DNA of 8,606 nucleotides from Actinomycetes bacterium (lineage in GTDB: Bacteria; Actinomycetota; Thermoleophilia; BMS3ABIN01): positions 1 through 8,606 of the forward strand of contig JAJYIN010000083.1 of assembly GCA_021790075.1 (NCBI GenBank), given 5' to 3'. Below the pieces are notes generated by a model. That model saw only the letters and a list, made by a program, of their open reading frames with translations. It had not been told where the DNA came from and ran no database searches. This document shows positions 1 to 7,051 of this stretch, piece after piece. A program made the translations under genes and the position numbers. The stretch's first letter is position 1; the number at the start of each line of letters is the position of its first letter.

Positions 1-311
1 TCCGATCTCTGCATCCCGTTCGCGATGCCGGGAAACTGCTGCTTCATCATCTGGTTGAGCTGGTCCTGGGTTACGCCCATCTTCTGGGAGAAGGCGGGAA
101 GCATCTTGCCCAGGTCATCCTTCATGCCGCTGAAAGTCTGCATATGCCCCTGGAAGGTGGTGACATTGGGGCGGGTGAGCACGGGCTCGAATGCCTGCAT
201 CATGTCGGCGCCGGCAGAAGCCCGGTCGAACATTTTAAAACCAAAGGGCGCAATGATGAGCCCGACCCCCACCAGCAGAATAATGACCGAGAGAACCTTG
301 TTTGTAGACAT
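1..311 (-). CDS. Membrane-anchored hypothetical protein, 3' end cut by window edge
   Basis: A reading frame open from the ATG at 311-309 to the window edge encodes about 103 residues, beginning MSTNKVLSVIILL. A good ribosome site (AAGGAG, minus strand, about 7 nt upstream) fixes this start. Residues 5-24 form one hydrophobic helix, with a lysine before it and a GFKMFDR stretch after it, so the protein is probably anchored with the rest outside the cell. The remainder is soluble and methionine/glutamine rich (MMQAF, KMLPAF, QLNQMMKQQF) and looks helical. I do not recognise a named family. Similar short anchored proteins of unknown function occur in actinobacteria as far as I recall. It has its own AT-rich upstream region, so it is probably transcribed separately from ino1. 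The coding call is confident; the function is unknown. Confidence 0.75.
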   Translation of the reverse strand, partial: MSTNKVLSVIILLVGVGLIIAPFGFKMFDRASAGADMMQAFEPVLTRPNVTTFQGHMQTFSGMKDDLGKMLPAFSQKMGVTQDQLNQMMKQQFPGIANGMQRS

Positions 312-333
312 GAATGCTCCTTTTTCCGGCTAG

Positions 334-360
334 AATCCTCCAAAGGCCCGAAGGAGGATT
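334..360 (-). other. Perfect 8-bp stem-loop in the leader of the left-edge gene
   Basis: AATCCTCC (334-341) and GGAGGATT (353-360) are exact reverse complements around an 11-nt loop. The structure sits 23 nt upstream of the ATG at 311, between the AT-rich promoter-like stretch and the ribosome site. No T-run follows it on the minus strand, so it does not look like a terminator. It could be a leader hairpin or an operator. Confidence 0.45.
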
Positions 361-415
361 AGAGCACTTATTAGAATATAAGAATTCTACTATATAAATA
401 AGAATAGTAAAGATG
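361..415 (-). promoter_or_regulatory. AT-rich putative promoter region for the left-edge gene
   Basis: This stretch is very AT-rich within a GC-rich window, and lies between ino1 and the membrane-anchored gene that reads away from it. On the minus strand it holds several -10-like elements (for example TATATT and TATAGT) and an 8-bp palindrome AGAATTCT at 381-388. I could not choose a single -35/-10 pair with good spacing, so only the region is marked. The rest of the gap to ino1 (416-519) shows no gene. Confidence 0.35.
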
Positions 416-519
416 TGGCAAGGCTGTCATCAGGGAAACGCCCGCCAGGAATCGGGGCGTGTCAGGACGTGCGGTTCTGGTCCGGGAGGGATTGTGTTAC
501 GAGTTAAGAAACGCTCCGG

Positions 520-1605
<1,086 letters not shown>

Positions 1606-1654
1606 GGTAATGCAACCTCCAGGTAGTCAAGAGCAGATACCGGCCCGGACGGCG

Positions 1655-2266
1655 TTATCTTTCCGTCTGCCGGAATTGTTGCCGCACGTGCAGGATGCGC
1701 TGGAGCACGGTCACGGCAGTCAGCACCGCTAGAATATACATCACCACGGGCAGCACGCCAAACTTTTGCAGCAGCAGGCCGATGCCCAGCAGCACCAGGC
1801 GCTCGGGCCGGGTCATGAGCCCCACCTTGCATTCCAGGCCCAGCGCTTCAGCCCGGGCGCGCGTATAGCTCACAAGGAAAGAGCCGATCATTGTGGCGAA
1901 AGCGGCGCCAACCAGCCACAGATTCCCGTCCCGGGCATACACGAGCGCAATCGCAGTCAGCACCACGCCTTCACCGACGCGGTCAAAGGTGGAGTCGAGA
2001 AAGGCCCCCATGGGGGTCACGCGCTCTGACAGGCGCGCCACGGCTCCGTCAAGCATGTCACAGATGCTTCCCAGCGTGAAGACAATGGCGGCAGTGACAT
2101 AGTGGCCGTACCATACCAGCGGCGCTGCGGCAATCGTCAGCGCCAGACCGACGACAGTCAGGAAATTGGGAGATATGCTGGTGCGCCCCAGAACCGAGGT
2201 GATCGGGCTGAAGAGCCGCCGGGCCTCAGTGCTGTAAAAGTACCTCAGCTTTTCTATGTAGAGCAT
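1655..2266 (-). CDS. pgsA: CDP-alcohol phosphatidyltransferase, probable phosphatidylinositol phosphate synthase
   Basis: The 203-residue membrane protein has the complete CDP-alcohol phosphotransferase motif D-x2-DG-x2-AR-x8-G-x3-D-x3-D: D70, D73, G74, A77, R78, G87, D91, D95. The four aspartates bind the two metal ions. It should transfer a phosphoalcohol to CDP-diacylglycerol with loss of CMP. Identity as the inositol-phosphate-using enzyme is inferred from the neighbouring ino1 and from ARAEALG plus a following GLMTRPERL, which I associate with actinobacterial phosphatidylinositol phosphate synthases. A phosphatidylglycerophosphate or other head-group synthase is the alternative. About six hydrophobic segments follow the N-terminal helix. 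The frame is open to 2422, but I chose ATG 2266 because it begins MLYIEKLRYFYS like family members, AAAAGG lies 10 nt upstream, and a promoter-like element lies between the two starts. Confidence 0.88.
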   Translation of the reverse strand: MLYIEKLRYFYSTEARRLFSPITSVLGRTSISPNFLTVVGLALTIAAAPLVWYGHYVTAAIVFTLGSICDMLDGAVARLSERVTPMGAFLDSTFDRVGEGVVLTAIALVYARDGNLWLVGAAFATMIGSFLVSYTRARAEALGLECKVGLMTRPERLVLLGIGLLLQKFGVLPVVMYILAVLTAVTVLQRILHVRQQFRQTER

Positions 2267-2319
2267 GTTCAGGAAACCTTTTCCCCGCCGCTCAGTCACA
2301 GGGATCAACCTCTGCCCGC

Positions 2320-2355
2320 GGCCGCTTTTGGGGGTGATTCTAGCAGAAAGCGGCC
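2320..2355 (-). promoter_or_regulatory. Putative extended -10 promoter inside a 9-bp inverted repeat
   Basis: On the minus strand TGcTAGAAT (2345-2337) is a good extended -10 element; no strong -35 is visible, as extended -10 promoters allow. It would start transcription near 2330, giving a leader of about 64 nt before the phosphatidyltransferase ATG. The element lies exactly in the loop of a perfect inverted repeat: GGCCGCTTT (2320-2328) and AAAGCGGCC (2347-2355). Arms on both sides of a -10 box are what a repressor site looks like, but a leftover hairpin after the lipoprotein gene is also possible. No T-run is present. Confidence 0.4.
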
Positions 2356-2443
2356 ACCGGTTGCCAGACGCCGTATAGCCCCCGAATAGGATTCCCAGCC
2401 GGGTTGGCGGCGAAACTTGCAACTCTTCCCCAGCGCTCCATTT

Positions 2444-3220
2444 CTAAGGCGCCCGGTACAGGGGCTGACTCTGATTGCCGTAGCCGGTGAGCTTGTAAGA
2501 GAAACGGTCCGCGGAGACCGAATAGAAATAAGTCCCCTGCAGCTCGTTATCGCCGGAGCCGCGGACATTGGCTCCCATGTCCCGGGGAAACTCGACCCCA
2601 TCGTTGCGCGATGTCGTATCGACGGCCGGGTCTCCCTGGAACTTCTGGGCGACCGCGGCCGCCTGGTACGGATCGTCCAGGACGATGCCCACATAAGCCT
2701 TGCCCGTGCCTGAATCCGGATAATCAACAGGATAGGCGCTTTTGTCCCCCGAGCGGCGGACCAGCAGTGCCGATGGCGATGCCTGGATTCTTTTCATCAG
2801 GTCGTCGACCTGCCGCGGCGGGATGCCGTCCTTCAGGAGGAGCCGGATATCGTCGTTACGCACGGCCGGGTTGATGATTGCCACCGGATCCAGGCGCGAT
2901 ACCATCATCAGCGGCGCCGGCGACAGGGGGCCGGCCGCGTACGGGTTTTCCGGCCACGGATTGAGGGTGCTCCCGAGCCGCCCCTGCGTTGATACGTCCG
3001 CTGGCAGAGGGTAGACGCCGTGCTGATCGTGATATTGATCGATGGCGGCCCGCAGGCTGCTCATCTCCGCGGTCATCCGGGAAAGGTTGGCGTCGCTGGG
3101 CAGGGTGTGGGCGTTAGAACCCGTGATCAAAGCGCAGCCTGATGCGGCGAGCAAGATGAGGGTGATCAACAGGCCGGCTGCGGCCGGCAGGGGACGGTAT
3201 TTCTTGCCGAACGAATTCAA
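2444..3220 (-). CDS. Putative lipoprotein with type II pseudopilin-like segments
   Basis: The 258-residue product begins with basic residues (KKYR), a hydrophobic stretch (residues 11-26) and LAASGC, a lipobox with the lipidated cysteine at 29, so it should be exported and anchored to the outer face of the membrane. Residues 53-94 resemble the globular head of GspG-like pseudopilins: MSSLRAAIDQYHDQHGVYP, then LNPWPENPY. A C-terminal segment (230-248, TYFYSVSADRFSYKLTGYG) also resembles pilin ends. No prepilin peptidase site (G followed by FTLxE) is visible; the lipobox replaces it. The start is TTG 3220-3218 with no strong ribosome site; no in-frame start follows that would keep the signal peptide. 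The role is unknown. It lies upstream of the lipid genes on the same strand across a 177-nt gap. Confidence 0.75.
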   Translation of the reverse strand: MNSFGKKYRPLPAAAGLLITLILLAASGCALITGSNAHTLPSDANLSRMTAEMSSLRAAIDQYHDQHGVYPLPADVSTQGRLGSTLNPWPENPYAAGPLSPAPLMMVSRLDPVAIINPAVRNDDIRLLLKDGIPPRQVDDLMKRIQASPSALLVRRSGDKSAYPVDYPDSGTGKAYVGIVLDDPYQAAAVAQKFQGDPAVDTTSRNDGVEFPRDMGANVRGSGDNELQGTYFYSVSADRFSYKLTGYGNQSQPLYRAP

Positions 3221-3229
3221 ACCACTGAC

Positions 3230-3258
3230 AGATTACCCCAGCGGTGGTTCCGAGACAA
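3230..3258 (-). promoter_or_regulatory. Weak putative promoter for the lipoprotein gene
   Basis: On the minus strand TTGTCT (3258-3253) and TAATCT (3235-3230) are separated by 17 nt. The -10 match is poor. Start of transcription would fall within a few bases of the TTG codon at 3220, which would fit the absence of a ribosome site. It lies in the 63-nt gap between divergent genes; the plus-strand gene must have its promoter in the same gap, but I cannot see a convincing one. Confidence 0.25.
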
Positions 3259-3283
3259 CTTTAACAGGGTAATACGTCCGCAA

Positions 3284-3970
3284 ATGAAGATGCCGGCAAA
3301 ACTGAGGACTGGCGCCGTGGCTGCGCTGATCATTGCCGGCTGCCTGTTCGTCATCTTTCAGTCCCCGGCAGTCTCGCAGGCCCGCCGGGCCATCGAGATG
3401 CTGAACCGGATGGCACTCTTCCTGCCACTGATAACCCTGATCTGTTACGGGGCTGCGATCGCTCTGTCACGCAGCCGCCGGTCCTCAGTGATGTGGACCG
3501 GCCTCAGCATTGCGGTATCGATGATCGTGCTCCAGCTGGGCCTGACCGCGGCCCGCGGTTATTATCTGGACGCCGCCACCGGCAACGGCCTCAGCCGCGA
3601 CGCCGCCACCGCCTTTTTCGATACCATCGTCAGCTACCTCCGCATCTCCGCCAGGGGCTTTCTTGCCTTCGGCCTGGTGGTGGCCGCCGGCGCCGTCCTG
3701 GCCGGACCCTCGCGGTATGCAGTGGCTTTGCGTCAGGCGTCCGTGGCAGTCATCGAACGGGGCGGCAGGGACGCCGGCTTCGGGCCCGCCGGAGTCTGGG
3801 TCGCTGCTCACAAGGGGCCCCTGCTCATCGCCGGCCTGCTCATCGCCCTGGCGGCCTTGGCGCTTGTGAGCCAGTTGACGGTGACGGCCGTGGTCATCGC
3901 GGCTACCGCGTTGCTGGTTTATCTGGGAGTGGTGGAATTGGTAGGCAGGGAAAGCCGCCGAAGTCGATGA
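3284..3970 (+). CDS. Multi-pass integral membrane protein of unknown function
   Basis: The 228-residue product has about six hydrophobic segments: roughly residues 10-27, 43-61, 69-90, 120-141, 176-196 and 197-217. Between segments three and four is a short outer loop with YYLDA (93-97) and FFDTIVSYLR. A basic GPSR turn follows segment four. The pattern recalls a large actinobacterial membrane-protein family in which the first helix is followed by a long extracellular domain before an xxALFLPL helix. Here the first helix runs almost directly into the second (QARRAIEMLNRMALFLPL), so this may be a shortened member. That comparison is from memory. The ATG at 3284 is the first start in this frame near the gene and its ribosome site is weak. 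It diverges from the lipoprotein gene. No function is assigned. Confidence 0.7.
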   Translation: MKMPAKLRTGAVAALIIAGCLFVIFQSPAVSQARRAIEMLNRMALFLPLITLICYGAAIALSRSRRSSVMWTGLSIAVSMIVLQLGLTAARGYYLDAATGNGLSRDAATAFFDTIVSYLRISARGFLAFGLVVAAGAVLAGPSRYAVALRQASVAVIERGGRDAGFGPAGVWVAAHKGPLLIAGLLIALAALALVSQLTVTAVVIAATALLVYLGVVELVGRESRRSR

Positions 3971-4302
3971 GCGCCTGCGGCATTGGTTTTCCCCAGCTGA
4001 TTATCTTGATAAAATTACAGAGCGCTTGGAGGGCGCCGCGAACGGTACACGTATTGTTCCGGCCGTTCCAATAGGTTGCTGGTAGGATCTTTTTCAGTTG
4101 TTTGACGGGTTGCTGCTTGAACCCCCCCGATCGAGTTCCTCAGCTCCAGAAGGGTGTTCCTCGGAAGGCCCGGAGCAATTCCCCAGGGCAACCATGCTGC
4201 CGGCTGCTGCCGGACAGCCGCGAGAGTGCCCGAAGTACGGGCGCGCTGCCCGCGCGGCCCACACAGTCGCGCGGACTTCAACGATGCAGGCGGGCTGAGA
4301 AA
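3971..4302. other. Gene-free stretch with several GC hairpins; possible leader of the ligase gene
   Basis: About 330 nt hold no convincing gene. A frame continuous with the downstream ligase is open from TTG 4102, but its first 67 codons give a peptide with scattered Cys, Pro and Ser and use A- or T-ending codons rare in the neighbours. Consecutive perfect stems occur: CGGCTG/CAGCCG (4201-4206 and 4215-4220), GCCCG/CGGGC (4228-4232 and 4238-4242) and GCGCG/CGCGC (4241-4245 and 4251-4255). TTATC-TT-GATAA near 4000 is a small AT palindrome. I could not match it to a riboswitch, T-box, SRP RNA, RNase P RNA or tmRNA by eye. Confidence 0.4.
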
Positions 4303-6513
4303 CTGAGCAAGCAAAAAAAGAAGCGCAAGGCGGCGGCCAGGCCGGTCCCCCGAAAAAACAATGGAGCCCGCCGCGCCGTGGCGTCTGCGAAGCCCCCCCG
4401 GACCAGGTCAAACCATGACCGGCCGGTGGGTGGCTCCGGCGCCGTCAGGGATTGGCTCGAGCGGGTTTCCGCCAACGTTTCCGGCTACCATGATCTTTTC
4501 CGGCTGGGCATCCTGGCGTCGGGCTTGCTGGTGATCCTTTTCTATGCTTTTTCAGCGGGCGGCTATTATGTAGTCAGGCGCAGCTACGGCGAGCTTGCCA
4601 TCTTTCTTCTTGTCATCGCGGGCCTGGCGTTTGGACTGACCAGGCCGGGGCGCATGTCCGGTCCCGGGCGCCTGGAGCTGGGCCTGTTCGGCGCCTTTAG
4701 CCTCTGGATCCTCATCTCGGTGGAATGGTCCTACATTCCCGCCCGCAGCCTGGAAGAATTCGTGCGGGCGCTCCTCTACCTGGGCGGGTTCGCGATGTTT
4801 TACCTGTACTTCCGCCGCCGGGAGTGGCTATCCTGGATTGGAAACGCTTTCCTCGTAATCGCCGTCATCGTCGCGCTGGACGCCATCCTCGGCAAGGTGC
4901 TCCCGGACGTCATCTCACACCCCGACCCCTTTCAGACCAACCGCCTCAGTTTCCCATTGACGTACTGGAATACTCTCGGTCTGTTCATGGCCATGGCGTT
5001 CCCGCTGGCGCTCAGGGCCGTCTCGGACCGCGCCACCGGCCTTCTCTGGCGCTGCCTTTACGCGGCTTCCATGTTCCTCTTCACGGTCGTCCTTTTTTAT
5101 ACGTTTTCCCGAGCCGGGATCATCATGCTGGCGGCGGCGGCAGGGATCTACCTGGCGGCGGCTGTCTACCGCCTGCGGGCGGTGCTGCAAGCGCTGGTGG
5201 TTGTTTTCTGGACGGCGGCGGCGGTGTTCGCCAGTTACATCTGGCTGCCGGCGATGCTGGCGCGGGCGCCGGGCCAGGATGAACTGGTGCGCCAGGGGCA
5301 CTGGTTTGGTCTGGTCCTGCTACTGCTGCTGGCAGGCGTGGCAGGAACCCAAGTCGTTACCCGGGCGGTCGAGCAGCGCGTCGAGGTTTCACCGGCGCAG
5401 GGGCGAAAGCTCGCCTACGGACTGGCGATTGCCGGCGCCGTGGCGTCACTGACGATGGTGGTTGCCTTCCTTCCCAGCCTGAAGGCGCAGCTGGCGTCGC
5501 TGGGAAGCCCCCAGCAGGCCAATTCCAGCAGCGCCGGGGAGCGGCTCCTCAATGTGCAATCTGCCAGGTACGAGGAATACGCCGTCAGCCTGAGAACCTT
5601 CGCGGAGCACCCCCTGACGGGGACCGGCGCCGCCACCTGGGTCGTCGGCTGGCTTCAGAACCGCTCCGAGGACATCAGCATCAACAACGGCCATTCGCTG
5701 CTGTTCGGAACTTTTTCCGATCTGGGAATCGTGGGGGTCATCCTGCTCTTGTCGTTCATCGCTGTTTTTGTCTGCCGCTCGGTCAAGGATATCCGCTTCC
5801 TGGGGCGCAGCCGTCACCGGGAGGTCTACGGGGCCATCTTCAGCGCCTGCGCCGTGTTGCTGATCCATTCCATGATCGACTGGGACTGGCGGATGCCGGT
5901 GGCATTCCTCGCCTTTTTCATGTTCGCCGGCGCGCTGCTGCGTTTCGGCGGCTTGAGCCGGGAGGCGGTGGTAGCGGGTGGAGAGGCGCAGCCGGCCGTG
6001 GACGGGGCTGCTGACCGTACCTGGAATTTGCCTGGCTGGCTCGGCTGGAAATGGCTGGTGGGCGCCGGCTGCGCGGTCGCGCTGCTGTTCACCCTTTTCC
6101 CGATGATCTCGTCCATGGAAGTCGACAACGCCTACGCGATCGCGCAGGAGGCCACATCCCTGGGAAACCAGAACGGCAACCAGGCGGCGGCGGTGAAATA
6201 TGCCCAGCTCGAGCAGGTGGCGAACCGCGCCCATCAGATGAACCCGCTGGACGGCGAGCCGCTCCAGCAAATGGCTCAGGCCAGCATGGGGCTGGGCCGC
6301 CCGCAGGACGCAGAGAATTACATGCTGCAGGCGTTGCAACTCGAACCCTACAACGACCAGTTCGAGCGCAACCTGGCCCGCATTTACATGGAGACAAACC
6401 AGGTGGACAAAGCGGTGGCCGCTCTTAAAAAATCGCGCGAGATCAACCCGCTGGAATCGCGCGAGACCGGCCTCCTCGAGCAGCAGGTGCGCAAGATGGG
6501 CGGCCATATCTAG
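4303..6513 (+). CDS. O-antigen ligase / Wzy-type membrane protein with C-terminal TPR region
   Basis: About 736 residues. After a very basic N-terminal tail (SKQKKKRK, residues 2-9) come roughly 12 membrane helices between residues 65 and 605. The Wzy_C/RfaL-type core shows LTYWNTLG (219-226), TFSRAG (267-272) and the large outer loop with EHPLTGTGAAT (435-445) and NNGHSLL, whose histidine is about residue 464. HSMIDWDWRMP (522-532) follows, a motif common in this family. After the last helix, residues 631-715 resemble two to three TPR units (YAQLEQVANRAHQMNP, NYMLQALQLEPYN, AVAALKKSREINP). The protein should join or polymerise lipid-linked surface glycans outside the membrane. The start is uncertain: CTG 4303 after AGGCGGG gives MSKQKKKRK. 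GTG 4378 is an alternative. The longest frame, from TTG 4102, adds 67 unlikely residues. Stop TAG at 6511-6513. Confidence 0.85.
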   Translation: MSKQKKKRKAAARPVPRKNNGARRAVASAKPPRTRSNHDRPVGGSGAVRDWLERVSANVSGYHDLFRLGILASGLLVILFYAFSAGGYYVVRRSYGELAIFLLVIAGLAFGLTRPGRMSGPGRLELGLFGAFSLWILISVEWSYIPARSLEEFVRALLYLGGFAMFYLYFRRREWLSWIGNAFLVIAVIVALDAILGKVLPDVISHPDPFQTNRLSFPLTYWNTLGLFMAMAFPLALRAVSDRATGLLWRCLYAASMFLFTVVLFYTFSRAGIIMLAAAAGIYLAAAVYRLRAVLQALVVVFWTAAAVFASYIWLPAMLARAPGQDELVRQGHWFGLVLLLLLAGVAGTQVVTRAVEQRVEVSPAQGRKLAYGLAIAGAVASLTMVVAFLPSLKAQLASLGSPQQANSSSAGERLLNVQSARYEEYAVSLRTFAEHPLTGTGAATWVVGWLQNRSEDISINNGHSLLFGTFSDLGIVGVILLLSFIAVFVCRSVKDIRFLGRSRHREVYGAIFSACAVLLIHSMIDWDWRMPVAFLAFFMFAGALLRFGGLSREAVVAGGEAQPAVDGAADRTWNLPGWLGWKWLVGAGCAVALLFTLFPMISSMEVDNAYAIAQEATSLGNQNGNQAAAVKYAQLEQVANRAHQMNPLDGEPLQQMAQASMGLGRPQDAENYMLQALQLEPYNDQFERNLARIYMETNQVDKAVAALKKSREINPLESRETGLLEQQVRKMGGHI

Positions 6514-6529
6514 GATTCCGGTGGGAGTG

Positions 6530-6559
6530 GGCCGTTGCACGCGGCCGGCCGGCACAACG
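6530..6559 (+). terminator. GC hairpins after the ligase gene, weak terminator candidate
   Basis: GGCCG (6530-6534) pairs with CGGCC (6542-6546), and CGTTG (6533-6537) can instead pair with CAACG (6555-6559) around a GGCCGGCC palindrome. The hairpins begin 17 nt after the stop codon, where a terminator would be expected. No T-run follows, so intrinsic termination is doubtful. Confidence 0.25.
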
Positions 6560-6610
6560 CTGAAGCCATGCGTGCGGGACGCCGGCGAGTCTTCGCCATC
6601 TTTCAAGTGC

Positions 6611-6626
6611 TTCAAAGCTCCTTGAA
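6611..6626 (+). promoter_or_regulatory. Possible upstream ArsR-type inverted repeat TTCAA-N6-TTGAA
   Basis: TTCAA (6611-6615) and TTGAA (6622-6626) are perfect inverted arms with a 6-nt spacer, the same geometry as the main operator and close to the ATCAA-N6-TTGAT form known for ArsR proteins. It overlaps the arsR -35 box, and its centre is 19 bp from the centre of the main operator. It is not repeated upstream of acr3 or hgcA. Confidence 0.35.
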
Positions 6627-6650
6627 TCAATCCGCATAAACGGATATATT
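6622..6650 (+). promoter_or_regulatory. arsR promoter with ArsR operator in the spacer
   Basis: The -35 is TTGAAT (6622-6627) and the -10 is TATATT (6645-6650), with exactly 17 nt between. The spacer holds a perfect inverted repeat ATCCG-N6-CGGAT (6630-6645) that touches the -10 box, so a bound repressor would block RNA polymerase. Transcription should begin 6-7 nt after the -10, at or next to the ATG at 6657. The hgcA promoter has the same layout. Confidence 0.75.
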
Positions 6651-6656
6651 ATCCCC

Positions 6657-7004
6657 ATGAAGAAGACCACCCAGATCTTCAAGGCCCTTTCGGACGACAC
6701 GCGCCTGCGGATTCTCGGGCTGCTGGTTCAGGGAGAGCTTTGCGTCTGCGACCTGGTGGCGGTCCTGGACCTGCCGCAATCGACGGTCTCACGCCATCTG
6801 GCCTATTTGAGGAACTCGGGACTGGTCGACGGCCGCCGCCAGGGCGTGTGGATGCATTATCGCCTGGCGCAGCAAGACGGCGCCCTTCACGACGATCTCA
6901 TCGACCTGCTGAGCAAAGATCTCGCCCGGCTGGAGGAGATCAAATCTGACCAGCGGAAACTCAGGCAATACCTCTCAAAGAAGCGGACGGTCAAGTGCTG
7001 TTAA
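6657..7004 (+). CDS. arsR: ArsR-family arsenite-responsive repressor
   Basis: A 115-residue winged-helix repressor of normal length. ELCVCDL (residues 27-33) carries Cys29 and Cys31, the metal-binding pair of classical ArsR, at the start of the HTH. The recognition helix is about 41-53 (QSTVSRHLAYLRN), and the wing about 58-69 (DGRRQGVWMHYR). A C-terminal KCC (113-115) adds a vicinal cysteine pair that could supply a third ligand. By family knowledge the dimer binds an inverted repeat and releases it on binding As(III) or Sb(III); response to Hg(II) or an organoarsenical is possible but not shown. Two identical-geometry operators and one degenerate copy flank the three genes here, so it probably represses itself, hgcA and perhaps acr3. 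There is no ribosome site before the ATG; a leaderless mRNA is expected. acr3 follows after 47 nt. Confidence 0.95.
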   Translation: MKKTTQIFKALSDDTRLRILGLLVQGELCVCDLVAVLDLPQSTVSRHLAYLRNSGLVDGRRQGVWMHYRLAQQDGALHDDLIDLLSKDLARLEEIKSDQRKLRQYLSKKRTVKCC

Positions 7005-7021
7005 AAATTTTTCCCAATTCT

Positions 7022-7037
7022 ATCTGTCTATCCGGAT
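7022..7037 (+). promoter_or_regulatory. Degenerate ArsR operator upstream of acr3
   Basis: ATCTG (7022-7026) and CGGAT (7033-7037), 6 nt apart, match the arsR/hgcA operators except for one base. The 13 bases GTCTATCCGGATA (7026-7038) are identical to the hgcA site (8193-8205). The symmetry TCTGT/ACAGA (7023-7027 and 7038-7042) extends it. Promoter boxes at the equivalent positions are poor (CCAATT and TACAGA), so acr3 may depend on read-through from arsR. The acr3 ribosome site GAGGTG starts at 7041, only three bases beyond the repeat. Confidence 0.55.
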
Positions 7038-7051
7038 ACAGAGGTGCTTGA

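Noticed and set aside
438..460. ACGCCC/GGGCGT hairpin after ino1 as a terminator
   Set aside because: Only 6 bp with an 11-nt loop and no T-run on the minus strand; not strong enough to call.
2267..2422. Upstream extension of the phosphatidyltransferase frame to 2422
   Set aside because: The added 52 residues are not like the family, the extension spans a promoter-like element and inverted repeat, and ATG 2266 has a ribosome site.
2714..2722. ATCCGGATA resembling the ArsR operator core
   Set aside because: It lies inside the lipoprotein coding sequence, lacks the full ATCCG-N6-CGGAT form and has no promoter boxes around it.
3971..4302. Known riboswitch or housekeeping RNA in the gene-free gap
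   Set aside because: I looked for T-box, cobalamin, c-di-GMP, SRP, RNase P and tmRNA signature sequences by eye and found none; the gap is reported only as unexplained.
5446..6630. Minus-strand open frame of 394 codons opposite the ligase gene
   Set aside because: Product is rich in His, Arg and Gln with no recognisable domain, and it lies antisense to a well-supported membrane/TPR protein.
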